64,000 bases of DNA from Sphingomonas sp. UBA978 (GTDB lineage Bacteria > Pseudomonadota > Alphaproteobacteria > Sphingomonadales > Sphingomonadaceae). Positions within the stretch are counted from its first letter, which is position 1. Every line of letters begins with the position of its first letter. Position numbers and translations under genes: made by a program. The notes under the pieces were generated by a model that did not search any database, was not told the DNA's origin, and saw only the letters and a list, made by a program, of their open reading frames with translations. Where the stretch lies: NCBI RefSeq assembly GCF_002292295.1, contig NZ_DBBS01000013.1, positions 1-64,000 on the forward strand, given 5' to 3'. Positions 48,064 to 56,910 of this stretch are shown here, in pieces.

Positions 48064-48495
48064 ATGACTGATCCGACGCCCGTCACCCCGGCGGCAGCGA
48101 CGCCGTCGCCCGGGGCAGCGATGCCCTCCATCGTCCAGGCAGGGCTGCGCGGCCTGTGTCCGCGCTGCGGCCGCCCCACCTTGTTTGCCAAGGCAATCAA
48201 GTTCGCCGATCGTTGCCCGTCCTGCGGGCTAGACTTCACGCAGTTCAACGTCGGCGACGGGCCGGCGGCGTTCCTGACCTTGATCCTCGGTACGCTCGTC
48301 GTCGCGGGCGCGATCACGCTCGAACTGACGCTGCACCCGCCGCTGTGGCTGCACATGCTGATCTGGATTCCGGTGACGCTCGCCGGCGTGGTCTGGTCGC
48401 TCCGCATCGCCAAGGGCGCGCTGATGTCCGCCGAATATCGCAACGCCGCGCGCGAGGGGCGGATCGACCCGCAGGGGCCGGACGCCACGCCATGA
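48064..48495 (+). CDS. DUF983 zinc-ribbon membrane protein
   Basis: The 143-aa protein has an N-terminal zinc ribbon (GLCPRCGRPTLF and RCPSCGLDF, about residues 31-59) and two hydrophobic segments (about 70-90 and 93-114). DUF983 genes lie next to oxidase subunit III in many alphaproteobacteria and are thought to help assembly, but the role is unproven. Its stop overlaps the SURF1 start by 4 bp. Confidence 0.9.
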   Translation: MTDPTPVTPAAATPSPGAAMPSIVQAGLRGLCPRCGRPTLFAKAIKFADRCPSCGLDFTQFNVGDGPAAFLTLILGTLVVAGAITLELTLHPPLWLHMLIWIPVTLAGVVWSLRIAKGALMSAEYRNAAREGRIDPQGPDATP

Positions 48496-49088
48496 AGCGT
48501 ATCCCGATCGTCCCGACGATCGTCGTCACCCTCGCGGTGGCGGCGATGATCGCCCTCGGCCTGTGGCAGCTGCTCGATCGCGCGCCGAAAAAGGCCGCCT
48601 ATATCGCGCAGCTCGCGGCGAACCCGGAACGGCCGCCGATCGCCTTCCCGACCATCCCCGACGAACGCCTGCTGTTCCGCCGCGCATCGGGCCTGTGCCT
48701 GACCCCGGTCGAGCAGCGGCTCGCCGGCGCCGGCGCGGCCGGGTTCCGCCTGATCGTCACCTGCCGCACCGGCGCCGGGGGGGCAGGAATGATCGTCCAG
48801 CTCGGCACCACGCCCGATCCCAAATTCAAGGGCCGGTGGCAAGGCGGCCCGGCCAGCGGCTTCATCAGCCACGCCCCCGATTCGCGTTCGCTGATCGGGT
48901 CGCTGTTCGACCGCAGCCCTCAGCGGCTGATGCTCGTCGCGGATACGCCTGCGATCGGATTGGGCGCGAACGGCAGGCCCGATCTGTCGTCGGTGCCCAA
49001 CAACCATCTGTCCTATGCGGTGCAATGGTTCCTGTTCGCCGCCATCGCCGCGGTGATCTATGTGCTGGCGGTGCGGCGACGGGGCTGA
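48492..49088 (+). CDS. SURF1-family oxidase assembly protein
   Basis: SURF1 (Shy1) aids insertion of haem A into subunit I. The 198-aa protein has an N-terminal helix with ALGLWQLLDRAPKKAAYI, and a C-terminal helix preceded by NNHLSYAVQWFLFAAIAAVI, both family marks. It is somewhat shorter than mitochondrial and many bacterial members (about 230-300 residues), the short form being common in sphingomonads as far as I recall. It lies between DUF983 (4-bp overlap) and thrC (79 bp). Confidence 0.88.
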   Translation: MKRIPIVPTIVVTLAVAAMIALGLWQLLDRAPKKAAYIAQLAANPERPPIAFPTIPDERLLFRRASGLCLTPVEQRLAGAGAAGFRLIVTCRTGAGGAGMIVQLGTTPDPKFKGRWQGGPASGFISHAPDSRSLIGSLFDRSPQRLMLVADTPAIGLGANGRPDLSSVPNNHLSYAVQWFLFAAIAAVIYVLAVRRRG

Positions 49089-49167
49089 GCGTGCGACAGC
49101 CGGACCTTGGCCGCGCCCAAGGAAACCCGCCGTTGCCCCTTGCGCCTATGGCCGCTACCCAGCCGCG

Positions 49168-50559
49168 ATGCGCTATGTCAGCACCCGCGGGGCCGCGCCC
49201 GCCCTCGACTTCCGTGACGTCACCCTCGCCGGGCTGGCGTCGGACGGCGGCCTTTATCTGCCCGAGGCATGGCCCGGCCTCAGCCGCGACCAGATCGCCG
49301 GCCTCGCCAACCTGTCCTATGTCGACACCGCGGTCGCGGTGATGACGCCCTTCGTCGGCGATGCGCTCACGGCCGACGAGCTCAAGGACCTGTGCACCCG
49401 CGCCTATGGCCGCTTCAGCCATGCCGCGGTGACGCCGCTGGTCCAGCTCGATCACGACCAGTGGCTGCTCGAACTGTTCCACGGCCCGACGCTGGCGTTC
49501 AAGGACGTCGCGCTGCAGCTGCTCGGCCTGCTGTTCGAGAAATTCCTGACCGGCACCGACACGCATCTGACCATCGTCGGCGCGACCAGCGGCGACACCG
49601 GCTCCGCCGCGATCGACGCGATCGCGGGGCGGCAGGGCGTCGACATCTTCATGCTCCACCCCGCGGGCCGGGTGTCGGACGTGCAGCGCCGGCAGATGAC
49701 GACGGTGCTCGCCCCCAACGTCCACAATATCGCGATCGACGGTGATTTCGACACCGCGCAGGCGCTGGTGAAGCGGATGTTCAACGATCCCGGCTTCTCC
49801 GGCACCTTCGCGCTGTCGGCGGTCAATTCGATCAACTGGGCGCGGCTGATGGCGCAGGTGGTCTATTATTTCTATGCCGCGGTCCGCCTCGGTGCGCCCG
49901 ACCGCGCCGTCGCCTTCTCCGTCCCGACGGGGAATTTCGGCGACGTCTTCGCCGGTTACGTCGCGGCGAAGATGGGCCTGCCGGTCGCGAAGCTGATCGT
50001 CGCGACCAACGTCAACGACATCCTCCACCGCGCGCTCTCGGCGGGCGACTATAGCAAGGGCGTCGTCCAGCAGACGCCGACGCCGTCGATGGACATCCAG
50101 GTCAGCTCCAATTTCGAGCGGCTGCTGTTCGACCTCGGCGCGCGCGACGGCGCCGCGCTGGCGGCGCAGATGCAGGGCTTCGAATCGTCGGGCGCGATGC
50201 GGCTGACCAATGCGCAGCACACCGGCGCGGATCTGTTCGCCAGCGACCGCGTCGATCTCGACGACATGACGCTGGCGATGCGCTGGGCGCATGAGCGCGC
50301 CGGCGAGGTGATCGACCCGCATACCGCGATCGCGCTCGCCGCGGCGCGGCGCCACGAGAGCGACGTGCCGGTGGTGACGCTCGCCACCGCGCATCCCGCC
50401 AAGTTCCGCGACGCGGTCGAGCGTGCCACGGGGCAGCGGCCGGCGCTGCCCGGCCGGATCGGCGATCTGTTCGACCGCGAGGAACGCTTCGCCAGCCTGC
50501 CCGGCACGTTCGAGGCGGTCACCGCCTATATCGCCGCGCGCGCGGTGCCGCGGGGCTGA
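49168..50559 (+). CDS. thrC: Threonine synthase
   Basis: ThrC converts O-phosphohomoserine to threonine with pyridoxal phosphate. The 463-aa protein belongs to the longer bacterial/yeast-type class: the N-terminus MRYVSTRGAAPALDFRDVTL, the PLP lysine Lys112 in HGPTLAFKDVALQLLG, and VGATSGDTGSAAIDAIAGRQ are typical. I start at ATG 49168. It is downstream of the oxidase genes, with no functional link, and its product branch meets lysC, coded elsewhere in this window, at the aspartate pathway. Confidence 0.96.
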   Translation: MRYVSTRGAAPALDFRDVTLAGLASDGGLYLPEAWPGLSRDQIAGLANLSYVDTAVAVMTPFVGDALTADELKDLCTRAYGRFSHAAVTPLVQLDHDQWLLELFHGPTLAFKDVALQLLGLLFEKFLTGTDTHLTIVGATSGDTGSAAIDAIAGRQGVDIFMLHPAGRVSDVQRRQMTTVLAPNVHNIAIDGDFDTAQALVKRMFNDPGFSGTFALSAVNSINWARLMAQVVYYFYAAVRLGAPDRAVAFSVPTGNFGDVFAGYVAAKMGLPVAKLIVATNVNDILHRALSAGDYSKGVVQQTPTPSMDIQVSSNFERLLFDLGARDGAALAAQMQGFESSGAMRLTNAQHTGADLFASDRVDLDDMTLAMRWAHERAGEVIDPHTAIALAAARRHESDVPVVTLATAHPAKFRDAVERATGQRPALPGRIGDLFDREERFASLPGTFEAVTAYIAARAVPRG

Positions 50560-50564
50560 TCGCG

Positions 50565-51434
50565 ATGAAGCTCGACATGCTGATCGGCGAACCCTGGGCG
50601 GACTACGGCCTGGTCGATTCGGGGCATGGCAAGAAGCTGGAACGCTACGGCCGCTTCCGCTTCGTCCGGCCCGAACCGCAGGCGATGTGGGCGCCCGCGC
50701 AGCCGGACTGGAAGGCGCAGGGCGAATTCGTGCCGGCCAGCGACGAGGATGGCGGCGGCCGCTGGGTCTTCGCCGAACCGGTGCCGCGCGAAGGCTGGCC
50801 GCTCCGCTGGAACGAGGTCCGCTTCACCGCGCAGACGACGCCGTTCCGCCATCTGGGCTTCTTCCCCGACATGGCGCCGGTGTGGAGCTGGATGCGCGAC
50901 CGCGTCGCCGACAAGCCCGGCGCGGAATGCATGAACTTGTTCGGCTACACCGGCGTCGGCACCCTCGCCATGGCCAGCGCCGGCGCGAAGATGGTGCATG
51001 TCGATGCCTCCAAAAAGTCGGTTGAGGCGGCAAAGGCCAATGCCGCGCTGTCGGGCATGCAGGATGCGCCAGTGCGCTGGATCGTCGACGATGCCGCGAA
51101 GTTCATCGCGCGCGAGGTGCGCCGCAACCGCCGCTACGACGGCATCCTGCTCGATCCGCCCAAATACGGGCGCGGGCCGGAGGGCGAGATATGGCGGCTG
51201 GAGGAGGATCTGCCCCGACTGATCGCCGATTGCCGCAAGCTGATCGACGCCGACAGCCGCTTCCTGTTCCTCACCGTCTATGCGGTGCGGATGTCGGCGC
51301 TGGCGATCGGCGAATTGCTCAGCCAGCTGTTCGCCGACCTGCCCGGCACGGTCGAGGCGGGCGAGCTGGGCGTGCGCGAGGAAGCGCGCGGGCTGGCGCT
51401 GCCGACGGCGATCTGGGCGCGCTGGAGCCGATAA
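50565..51434 (+). CDS. Class I SAM-dependent methyltransferase, RlmI/RlmK-like
   Basis: The 289-aa protein has an N-terminal half without a clear motif (residues 1-110) and a Rossmann methyltransferase domain with NLFGYTGVGTLAMASAGAKM and VDASKKSVEAAKANAALSGM and the motif IV string GILLDPPKYGRGPEGE. This PPK motif and layout resemble 23S rRNA methyltransferases RlmI/RlmK; the specific RNA target is not determined. It starts 5 bp after thrC on the same strand. Confidence 0.88.
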   Translation: MKLDMLIGEPWADYGLVDSGHGKKLERYGRFRFVRPEPQAMWAPAQPDWKAQGEFVPASDEDGGGRWVFAEPVPREGWPLRWNEVRFTAQTTPFRHLGFFPDMAPVWSWMRDRVADKPGAECMNLFGYTGVGTLAMASAGAKMVHVDASKKSVEAAKANAALSGMQDAPVRWIVDDAAKFIAREVRRNRRYDGILLDPPKYGRGPEGEIWRLEEDLPRLIADCRKLIDADSRFLFLTVYAVRMSALAIGELLSQLFADLPGTVEAGELGVREEARGLALPTAIWARWSR

Positions 51435-51557
51435 ATCCCGCGTTTTATCGCGGTTCGCGCACCTGCTGCATCGCAGCAAGAATTCGTTACGGAACGCTCG
51501 TCGACCAGAACAATTATGATGCGCATATGCTGTTGCCCATCCCCAAGGAGGCACGCG

Positions 51558-51758
51558 ATGCAGACCAACGACGACCGTTCCAATACCGGTGCCGACGACC
51601 AGCCGCTTAACCCGCTGTGGGGTAGACTAGCCCTGCTGATGTTCGGCCTGACCGTACTCGCTTTTCTTACCGCGATCGATCGTCCGGAATGGTTTCGCCT
51701 AAAACCGGCGACCGGCACGGCCGCAGCCATGGTCTATGCTTCGGATCACCAGAACTAA
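51558..51758 (+). CDS. Small single-helix protein (66 aa)
   Basis: No family is recognised. The protein starts MQTNDDRSNTGADDQPLNPL and has one membrane helix (about residues 23-41, GRLALLMFGLTVLAFLTAID) followed by a short periplasmic or cytoplasmic tail. ATG 51558 has an ideal Shine-Dalgarno AAGGAGG (51545-51551) six bases upstream, better than that of any longer start. It lies between the methyltransferase and ccmB, ending 7 bp from the convergent ccmB stop. Confidence 0.72.
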   Translation: MQTNDDRSNTGADDQPLNPLWGRLALLMFGLTVLAFLTAIDRPEWFRLKPATGTAAAMVYASDHQN

Positions 51759-51765
51759 ATTACGC

Positions 51766-52407
51766 CTAGTCCATCCCCGCCCGGATCGCCGCCGCCGCGA
51801 TCCATGGCGCGCCGGCGGTCAGCAACAGGCTGACCGCGCCGAGCAGTTTCAACGCACCGATGCCCCCGTCCAGCGATCCCGCGCCGAAGATGAGCAGCGG
51901 GATCGCCAGCGGTAGCATCAGGAGCCCCGCCACTGCACCGCCGCCGCGCAGCCCCGCGACCAGCGCCGATGTCGCCACCGCCAGCGCGGCGAGGCCCGGC
52001 GTGCCGATCGCCAGCCCCAGTTCGACCCGCAGCAGCGTCGCTGCCGACAGGTCGAACAGGCCTGCGGCGACCACCGCCGCCAGCATCAGCGGCGGCGCGA
52101 ACCCCAGCCAGTGCGCGATCGTCTTGGCGAAGCCGATGAGCACCAGCGGCACGCCGCGTACCGCCAGCTGATCGATCACGCCCGCCTCGACATCCGGCCC
52201 GACCAGCCGCTCGATCGGCAGCAGCGCGGCAAGCAGCGCCGCCGCCCAGATTACGCCACCGCCGATTCGCGTCAGCAGCGCGGCGTCGGGCCCGACCGCG
52301 AAGGGAAACAGGCAGGCGACGAGCAGGAAGAAGGCGACTGGCCACGCCATGCCGCCGCCCTGCCAGGCGCGGCGCAGGTCGCGCGCGATCAGCGTCCCGA
52401 GCCGCAT
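51766..52407 (-). CDS. ccmB: Haem exporter permease CcmB
   Basis: CcmB is the permease of the CcmAB(C)D complex of the system I cytochrome c maturation pathway, which releases haem-loaded CcmE. The 213-aa protein has six membrane segments and the family strings DVEAGVIDQLAVRGVPLVLI and IPLLIFGAGSLDG. It is downstream of ccmA with a one-base overlap. ccmC, ccmD and the rest are not in the window next to it, so the ccm genes are split here. Confidence 0.94.
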   Translation of the reverse strand: MRLGTLIARDLRRAWQGGGMAWPVAFFLLVACLFPFAVGPDAALLTRIGGGVIWAAALLAALLPIERLVGPDVEAGVIDQLAVRGVPLVLIGFAKTIAHWLGFAPPLMLAAVVAAGLFDLSAATLLRVELGLAIGTPGLAALAVATSALVAGLRGGGAVAGLLMLPLAIPLLIFGAGSLDGGIGALKLLGAVSLLLTAGAPWIAAAAIRAGMD

Positions 52408-52961
52408 CAGCCGAGCCGCACCGGGATCGCACCGGGCAAGGCGACCGGTTGATGCGTCGCGACGACCGTGACGCCGCCGCCCGCACGATGCGCCGCGATC
52501 GCCGCCTCCAGCAGCGCGATCCCCGCCGAATCGAGGCCGTTGGCCGGCTCGTCGAGCAGCCAGATGCTCGCCGCCGCCCCGATCACCCGCGCCAGTCCGG
52601 CCCGCCGCCGCTGCCCGGTCGACAACAGGCGCACCGGTACATCGGCGAGGTGATCCAGCCCCACTGCGGCCAGCGCCGGTTCAGTCCGTGCGCCGATCCA
52701 GAAGGCGAGCGCCCGCGCGAGCGGCCGTTCGGGATCGAGCGCATGCGCCTCCCCCAACAGCGCCACCGCCCCGTCGCGCGTGACCGAGCCGGTCGCAGGC
52801 GCCAGCAGTCCGGCGGCGATGCGAAGCAGGCTCGACTTGCCTATGCCGTTCGGCCCCGTCACCAGCGCGGCGTGACCGGCCCGGAGCGTCAGGTCCAGTC
52901 CATCGAACAGCATCCGGCCGCCGCGGACGCAGGCGACGTCGGCAAGGACGAGTGCGCTCAA
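52407..52961 (-). CDS. ccmA: Haem ABC exporter ATP-binding protein CcmA
   Basis: CcmA is the ATPase partner of CcmB. The 184-aa protein has Walker A GPNGIGKSS (residues 36-44), the signature LSTGQRRRAGLARV and Walker B IWLLDEPANGLD, followed by the switch His in VVATHQP. It is a little shorter than the usual about 200 residues. The stop overlaps ccmB by one base and its start overlaps the stop of the metallopeptidase gene by 4 bp. Confidence 0.95.
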   Translation of the reverse strand: MSALVLADVACVRGGRMLFDGLDLTLRAGHAALVTGPNGIGKSSLLRIAAGLLAPATGSVTRDGAVALLGEAHALDPERPLARALAFWIGARTEPALAAVGLDHLADVPVRLLSTGQRRRAGLARVIGAAASIWLLDEPANGLDSAGIALLEAAIAAHRAGGGVTVVATHQPVALPGAIPVRLG

Positions 52962-53380
52962 TCCGCCACCGCATCTTCCAGCGCGTGCATGTCGTCATCG
53001 GACAGGCCGAAATGATGGCCGATCTCATGCACGGTGACGTGGCGGACCAGATCGTCGAGCCGCACGCCGGTTTCGACCCATTCGACGAGGATCGCCTGTC
53101 GATACAGATGGATGCGATCGGGCATCGTGCCGGAATCCATCGAGGATTTTTCGCCGAGCGGACGCCCGTGGTAGAGGCCGGTCAGGTCGAGCGGATGTTC
53201 CAGCCCGAGCGCGGCCAGCGTTTCGGCATCCGCCTCCTCCTCGACCAGCAGCAGCACATCGCCGAGGTGCGCGGCGAACGCCTGCGGCAGTCGCGCGATC
53301 GTATCGCGGGCGATTCCCTCGATCGCATCGGCATCAGGTGCCGCTCCAAACACATCTTGCCCGCTCATCGCCGTCGCCAT
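52958..53380 (-). CDS. Metallopeptidase-like (zincin_1) protein
   Basis: The 140-aa cytoplasmic protein has the zinc motif H118-E119-xx-H122 in VHEIGHHFGLSDD with Asp128 as a likely third ligand. This fits the small zincin family (possibly acidic metallopeptidase of the MMP class). The N-terminal half has no other motif. It heads the unit with ccmAB through a 4-bp overlap, suggesting a role in haem or cytochrome handling, which is inference. It is divergent from the phhB gene, with 38 bp between the starts. Confidence 0.82.
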   Translation of the reverse strand: MATAMSGQDVFGAAPDADAIEGIARDTIARLPQAFAAHLGDVLLLVEEEADAETLAALGLEHPLDLTGLYHGRPLGEKSSMDSGTMPDRIHLYRQAILVEWVETGVRLDDLVRHVTVHEIGHHFGLSDDDMHALEDAVAD

Positions 53381-53418
53381 ACCCCTTCCCCGACCCGTCC
53401 AGCAAGGAACAGCCGCGA

Positions 53419-53712
53419 ATGATCGAGCCCCTCAGCGAAGCCGAACGCGCCGATGCGCTCGATGGCCTGCCCGAATGGGATTATGACGAGGCGCGCGATG
53501 CGATCACGCGCAGCCTGGTGTTCGCCGATTTCGTCGAGGCATTCGGCTTCATGACCCAGGTCGCGCTGATGGCGGAAAAGGCGAACCATCATCCCGAATG
53601 GAGCAACATTTACAATCGCGTCGAGATCCTGCTGACCACGCACGATGCCGGCGGCCTGTCGCACCGCGACGTCGAGATGGCCGAGGCGATCGACGCGATC
53701 GTAGACGAATAG
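53419..53712 (+). CDS. phhB: Pterin-4a-carbinolamine dehydratase
   Basis: The enzyme dehydrates 4a-hydroxytetrahydrobiopterin and recycles the cofactor of aromatic amino acid hydroxylases. The 97-aa protein is a full family domain with the active-site stretch EKANHHPEWSNIYNRVEILL followed by LSHRDVEMAEAID. I start at ATG 53419 (MIEPLSEAER), since the longer frame overlaps the divergent promoter. No aromatic hydroxylase is adjacent; some bacterial members have other roles. Confidence 0.94.
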   Translation: MIEPLSEAERADALDGLPEWDYDEARDAITRSLVFADFVEAFGFMTQVALMAEKANHHPEWSNIYNRVEILLTTHDAGGLSHRDVEMAEAIDAIVDE

Positions 53713-53727
53713 GCGTCGACGAGCGAC

Positions 53728-54528
53728 CTATCGCAGCGACCGCCGCATCCGCTTGCGCAGCACGCCCGGCATCCAGCGCGCGGCGAAGCGCAGGCGTTCG
53801 GCGGTCTTGCCGACATAGGTATGGACCGCATCGCCGTGCACCGCCTTCCACGCCGCCTCCGCCACCGCATCGACCGGGGTGAGTTCGAGGCCCGCGCCGG
53901 TGACCGCTTCGCGGATCGAGCGGTTGGTGCCGCCTGCGACGCCGTCGAGCAGCGGCGTTTCGATGAAGCTCGGCAGCAGGCAGCGCACCTTGATCCCGGC
54001 CGGAAACCATTCGCCGTCCAGCGCTTCGCTGAGCCCGCGCACCGCGAACTTGGTCGCAGAGTAAGTCGCGAGGCCCGACGATCCGTAGATGCCCGACGCG
54101 GACGAGGTGTTGAGCAGCACCGATCCCGGCGTCCGCGCCAGATAGGCATAGCCGATGCGTGCGCCGTTGAGCACACCGGCGAAATTGATCGCCACCGTCC
54201 GGTCGATCGCGTCGAAATCCGCCTCCGCCAGCGGCCCGCCGGTGCCGATGCCGGCATTGTTGAACAGCACGTCGAGCCGTCCGCCGCTCGATCGGGTGAA
54301 GGCGTCGAGGTTCGTGGTCCAGGCGTCGCGATCGCGCACGTCCATCGCATAGCTCTCGACCATGCCGGCCGGCAGCAGCGCGGCGGTCTCGGCGAGGCCG
54401 GCCTTGTTGACGTCGGCGATCCCGACCCGCCAGCCGCGTTCCGCGAACAGCCGGGCGACGGCGCGGCCGATGCCCGATCCGCCGCCGGTGATGAAGATCG
54501 CCTTCGTGCCGTTGCTGCCTGCGCTCAT
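53728..54528 (-). CDS. Short-chain dehydrogenase/reductase
   Basis: A 266-aa NAD(P)-dependent oxidoreductase with a Rossmann fold. It has the cofactor motif TGGGSGIGRA, NNAG, and the catalytic YSATK (Tyr-x-x-x-Lys), with the serine in NTSSASGIY. The substrate is unknown. I start at ATG 54528, which has GGAGAG just upstream; longer starts are weaker. It converges with phhB and is divergent from the ABC transporter. Confidence 0.92.
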   Translation of the reverse strand: MSAGSNGTKAIFITGGGSGIGRAVARLFAERGWRVGIADVNKAGLAETAALLPAGMVESYAMDVRDRDAWTTNLDAFTRSSGGRLDVLFNNAGIGTGGPLAEADFDAIDRTVAINFAGVLNGARIGYAYLARTPGSVLLNTSSASGIYGSSGLATYSATKFAVRGLSEALDGEWFPAGIKVRCLLPSFIETPLLDGVAGGTNRSIREAVTGAGLELTPVDAVAEAAWKAVHGDAVHTYVGKTAERLRFAARWMPGVLRKRMRRSLR

Positions 54529-54590
54529 CCACTCTCTCCTGCCGTCCATTGATTGGACTTTGGCGGAGGCATCCCGCATCGTCGTCGCCG

Positions 54591-55343
54591 ATGCCAGCAG
54601 AATCGCTCCGTTTCGACGCCGTTACCAAGGCTTATGGCGAGACGCGGGCGGTGGACGGCGTCGACCTCTCCATCGCGGCCGGCAGCTTCGTCGCGCTCGT
54701 CGGCGCGTCGGGATCGGGCAAGTCGACGCTGCTCAAGACGATCAACCGGCTGATCGAACCCACCGCCGGCCGGGTGCTGCTGGACGGGCAGGACGTCGCC
54801 GCCGGCCCCGCACCCGCACTGCGGCGGCGGATCGGCTATGTCTTCCAGAGCATCGGCCTGTTCCCGCACATGACCGTCGCCGAGAATATCGGCATCGGAC
54901 CACGTATCGCCGGCGCGCGCCCCGCCGACGTCGCGCGGCTGCTCGACCTCGTCGCATTGTCGCAGGCGGTCGCGGCACGCATGCCCGACGCGCTGTCGGG
55001 CGGGCAGCGGCAGCGCGTCGCCATCGCCCGCGCGCTGGCGCCGGGGGCGAAGCTGTTGCTGCTCGACGAGGCGTTCGGCGCGCTCGATCCGGTGACGCGC
55101 GACGCGCTGGGGACGGAGATCCGCGCGCTCCACGACCAGTTGGGCCTCACCACCATCCTCGTCACCCACGACATGGCGGAGGCGCTGCTGCTCGCCGACC
55201 GGGTGCTGGTGATGCAGGCGGGGCGGATCGTCGCCGATGCGACGCCGGCCGACCTGCTGGGCGGTGGCGGCGGTGCGGCGGCGCAGGCGCTGGTCGCGGT
55301 GCCGCGGCAACAGGCCGAGCGGCTGCGGGCGATCACGGCATGA
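54591..55343 (+). CDS. ABC transporter ATP-binding protein, glycine betaine/EgtV-like
   Basis: The 250-aa ATPase of an importer of the OpuA/OpuC type has Walker A GASGSGKST (residues 38-46), signature LSGGQRQRVAIARAL and Walker B LLLLDEAFGALD. The Q-loop region RRIGYVFQSIGLFPHMTV is typical. I start at ATG 54591 (MPAESLRFDA). It lacks the C-terminal CBS pair found in many betaine ATPases (ProV, OpuAA). The stop overlaps the permease/binding fusion gene by 4 bp. Confidence 0.92.
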   Translation: MPAESLRFDAVTKAYGETRAVDGVDLSIAAGSFVALVGASGSGKSTLLKTINRLIEPTAGRVLLDGQDVAAGPAPALRRRIGYVFQSIGLFPHMTVAENIGIGPRIAGARPADVARLLDLVALSQAVAARMPDALSGGQRQRVAIARALAPGAKLLLLDEAFGALDPVTRDALGTEIRALHDQLGLTTILVTHDMAEALLLADRVLVMQAGRIVADATPADLLGGGGGAAAQALVAVPRQQAERLRAITA

Positions 55344-56878
55344 CCGCCTTCCTCGATACGCTCGGCCGGGTGCCGCCGTTGCTGGCGCAGCATGTCCTGC
55401 TGTCCGCCGCGGCGCTGCTGCTGGGGATCCTTATCAGCCTGCCGCTGGCGATCGTCGCCGCGCGACGGCCGCGCGCCGGGAGCGTCATCCTCGGCTTCGC
55501 CAGCCTCGTCCAGACGGTGCCGAGCCTCGCGCTGCTCGCGCTCTTCTATCCGTTGCTGCTGTGGCTGTCGGCGCTGGTCGGCGGCGGGATACCGGCGCTG
55601 GGATTCCTGCCGTCGCTGATCGCGCTGACGCTCTATGCGCTGCTGCCGATCATCCGCAACGGCGTCGCCGGGCTGACCGGGATCGACCCGGCGGTGCGGC
55701 AGGCGGCGCAGGCGGTCGGCATGACGCCGGCGCAGATGCTGCGGCTGGTCGAGGCGCCGCTGGTCGCGCCGGTACTGATCGCCGGCATCCGCACCGCGGC
55801 GGTATGGACGATCGGTGCGGCGACGCTGTCGACCACGGTCGGCCAGCCGAGCCTGGGCGACATGATCTTCGCCGGCTTGCAGACGCAGAACTGGGCGCTG
55901 GTGCTCGCCGGCTGCGTCGCCGCGGCGGGGCTGGCGCTCGCGGCGGACGCGCTGATCGGGCTGGTCGAGCGCGGCATCGCCCGCCGCCGCCGGCCGCTGT
56001 GGATCGGCGCCTGTGCCGCACTGGTCGCCGGGCTGCTGCTCGCCACCGCGCCGCTCTGGCATCGCGCCGGCGGCGACCGGGTGGTGACGATCGGCGCCAA
56101 GAACTTCTCCGAACAATATATCCTCGCCCGGCTGATCGGCGACCGGCTGACCCGCGCCGGCTATACCGTGCGCTATCGCGACGGGCTGGGGTCGGCGGTG
56201 ATCTATGGCGCGCTGGGCGGCGGCGACGTCGACGTCTATGTCGATTATGCCGGCACGCTATGGACCGGACCGATGCGGCGGACCGACGTGCCCGATCCCA
56301 AGGCGATGGTCGCCGAGATCGGCCGCTGGGCGCAGGCGACGAGCGGCGTGCGGCTGATCGGGCCGCTCGGATTCGAGAATGCTTATGCCTTCGCGATGCG
56401 CGGCGACGATGCGCGGCGGCGGGGAATTGGCAGCCTGTCCGACCTTGCCGCCGCAGCGCCGGGCCTGACACTGGGCAGCGACCTCGAATTCCTCGAACGG
56501 CCCGAATGGGCGGCGGTGCGCAAGGCCTATCCGTTGCGGTTCAAGGCGATGACGCCCTATGCGCCGACCTTCATGTACCGCGCGCTGGCGAGCGGCGAGG
56601 CGGACGTGATCTCCGCCTTTTCCTCCGACGGGCGGATCGCGGCCGACCGGCTGACGGTGCTCGCCGATCCGCGCCATGCCATCCCCAGCTACGATGCGCT
56701 GCTGCTGGTCGCGCCGGGGCGGGCGAAGGATGCGCGTTTCGCCGCGGCGCTCGCGCCGCTGGTCGGACGCATCCCAGTGAGCGCGATGCGCGAGGCCAAT
56801 TATCAGGTCGACCGCGATACCGGGAAGCGGACGCCGGAGCAGGCGGCTGGCTGGCTGGCGACCCGCCTGGGACTGTAA
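55340..56878 (+). CDS. ABC permease fused to a substrate-binding domain (OpuF/EgtU-like)
   Basis: The 512-aa protein joins an importer permease domain (about residues 15-210, with IRNGVAGLTGIDPAVRQAAQ and the EAA-type loop AVGMTPAQMLRLVEAPLV) to a periplasmic type II binding domain (about 245-512, VVTIGAKNFSEQYILARLIG and DVDVYVDYAGTLWTGP). This fusion is known from osmoprotectant OpuF and from the ergothioneine uptake protein EgtU; the ligand here cannot be told from sequence alone. The linked ATPase is the only partner. It is the last gene before purH, with which it converges. Confidence 0.9.
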   Translation: MTAFLDTLGRVPPLLAQHVLLSAAALLLGILISLPLAIVAARRPRAGSVILGFASLVQTVPSLALLALFYPLLLWLSALVGGGIPALGFLPSLIALTLYALLPIIRNGVAGLTGIDPAVRQAAQAVGMTPAQMLRLVEAPLVAPVLIAGIRTAAVWTIGAATLSTTVGQPSLGDMIFAGLQTQNWALVLAGCVAAAGLALAADALIGLVERGIARRRRPLWIGACAALVAGLLLATAPLWHRAGGDRVVTIGAKNFSEQYILARLIGDRLTRAGYTVRYRDGLGSAVIYGALGGGDVDVYVDYAGTLWTGPMRRTDVPDPKAMVAEIGRWAQATSGVRLIGPLGFENAYAFAMRGDDARRRGIGSLSDLAAAAPGLTLGSDLEFLERPEWAAVRKAYPLRFKAMTPYAPTFMYRALASGEADVISAFSSDGRIAADRLTVLADPRHAIPSYDALLLVAPGRAKDARFAAALAPLVGRIPVSAMREANYQVDRDTGKRTPEQAAGWLATRLGL

Positions 56879-56910
56879 GACGCGACGCGCCGGCGCCGCG
56901 CCCTGCCGGA

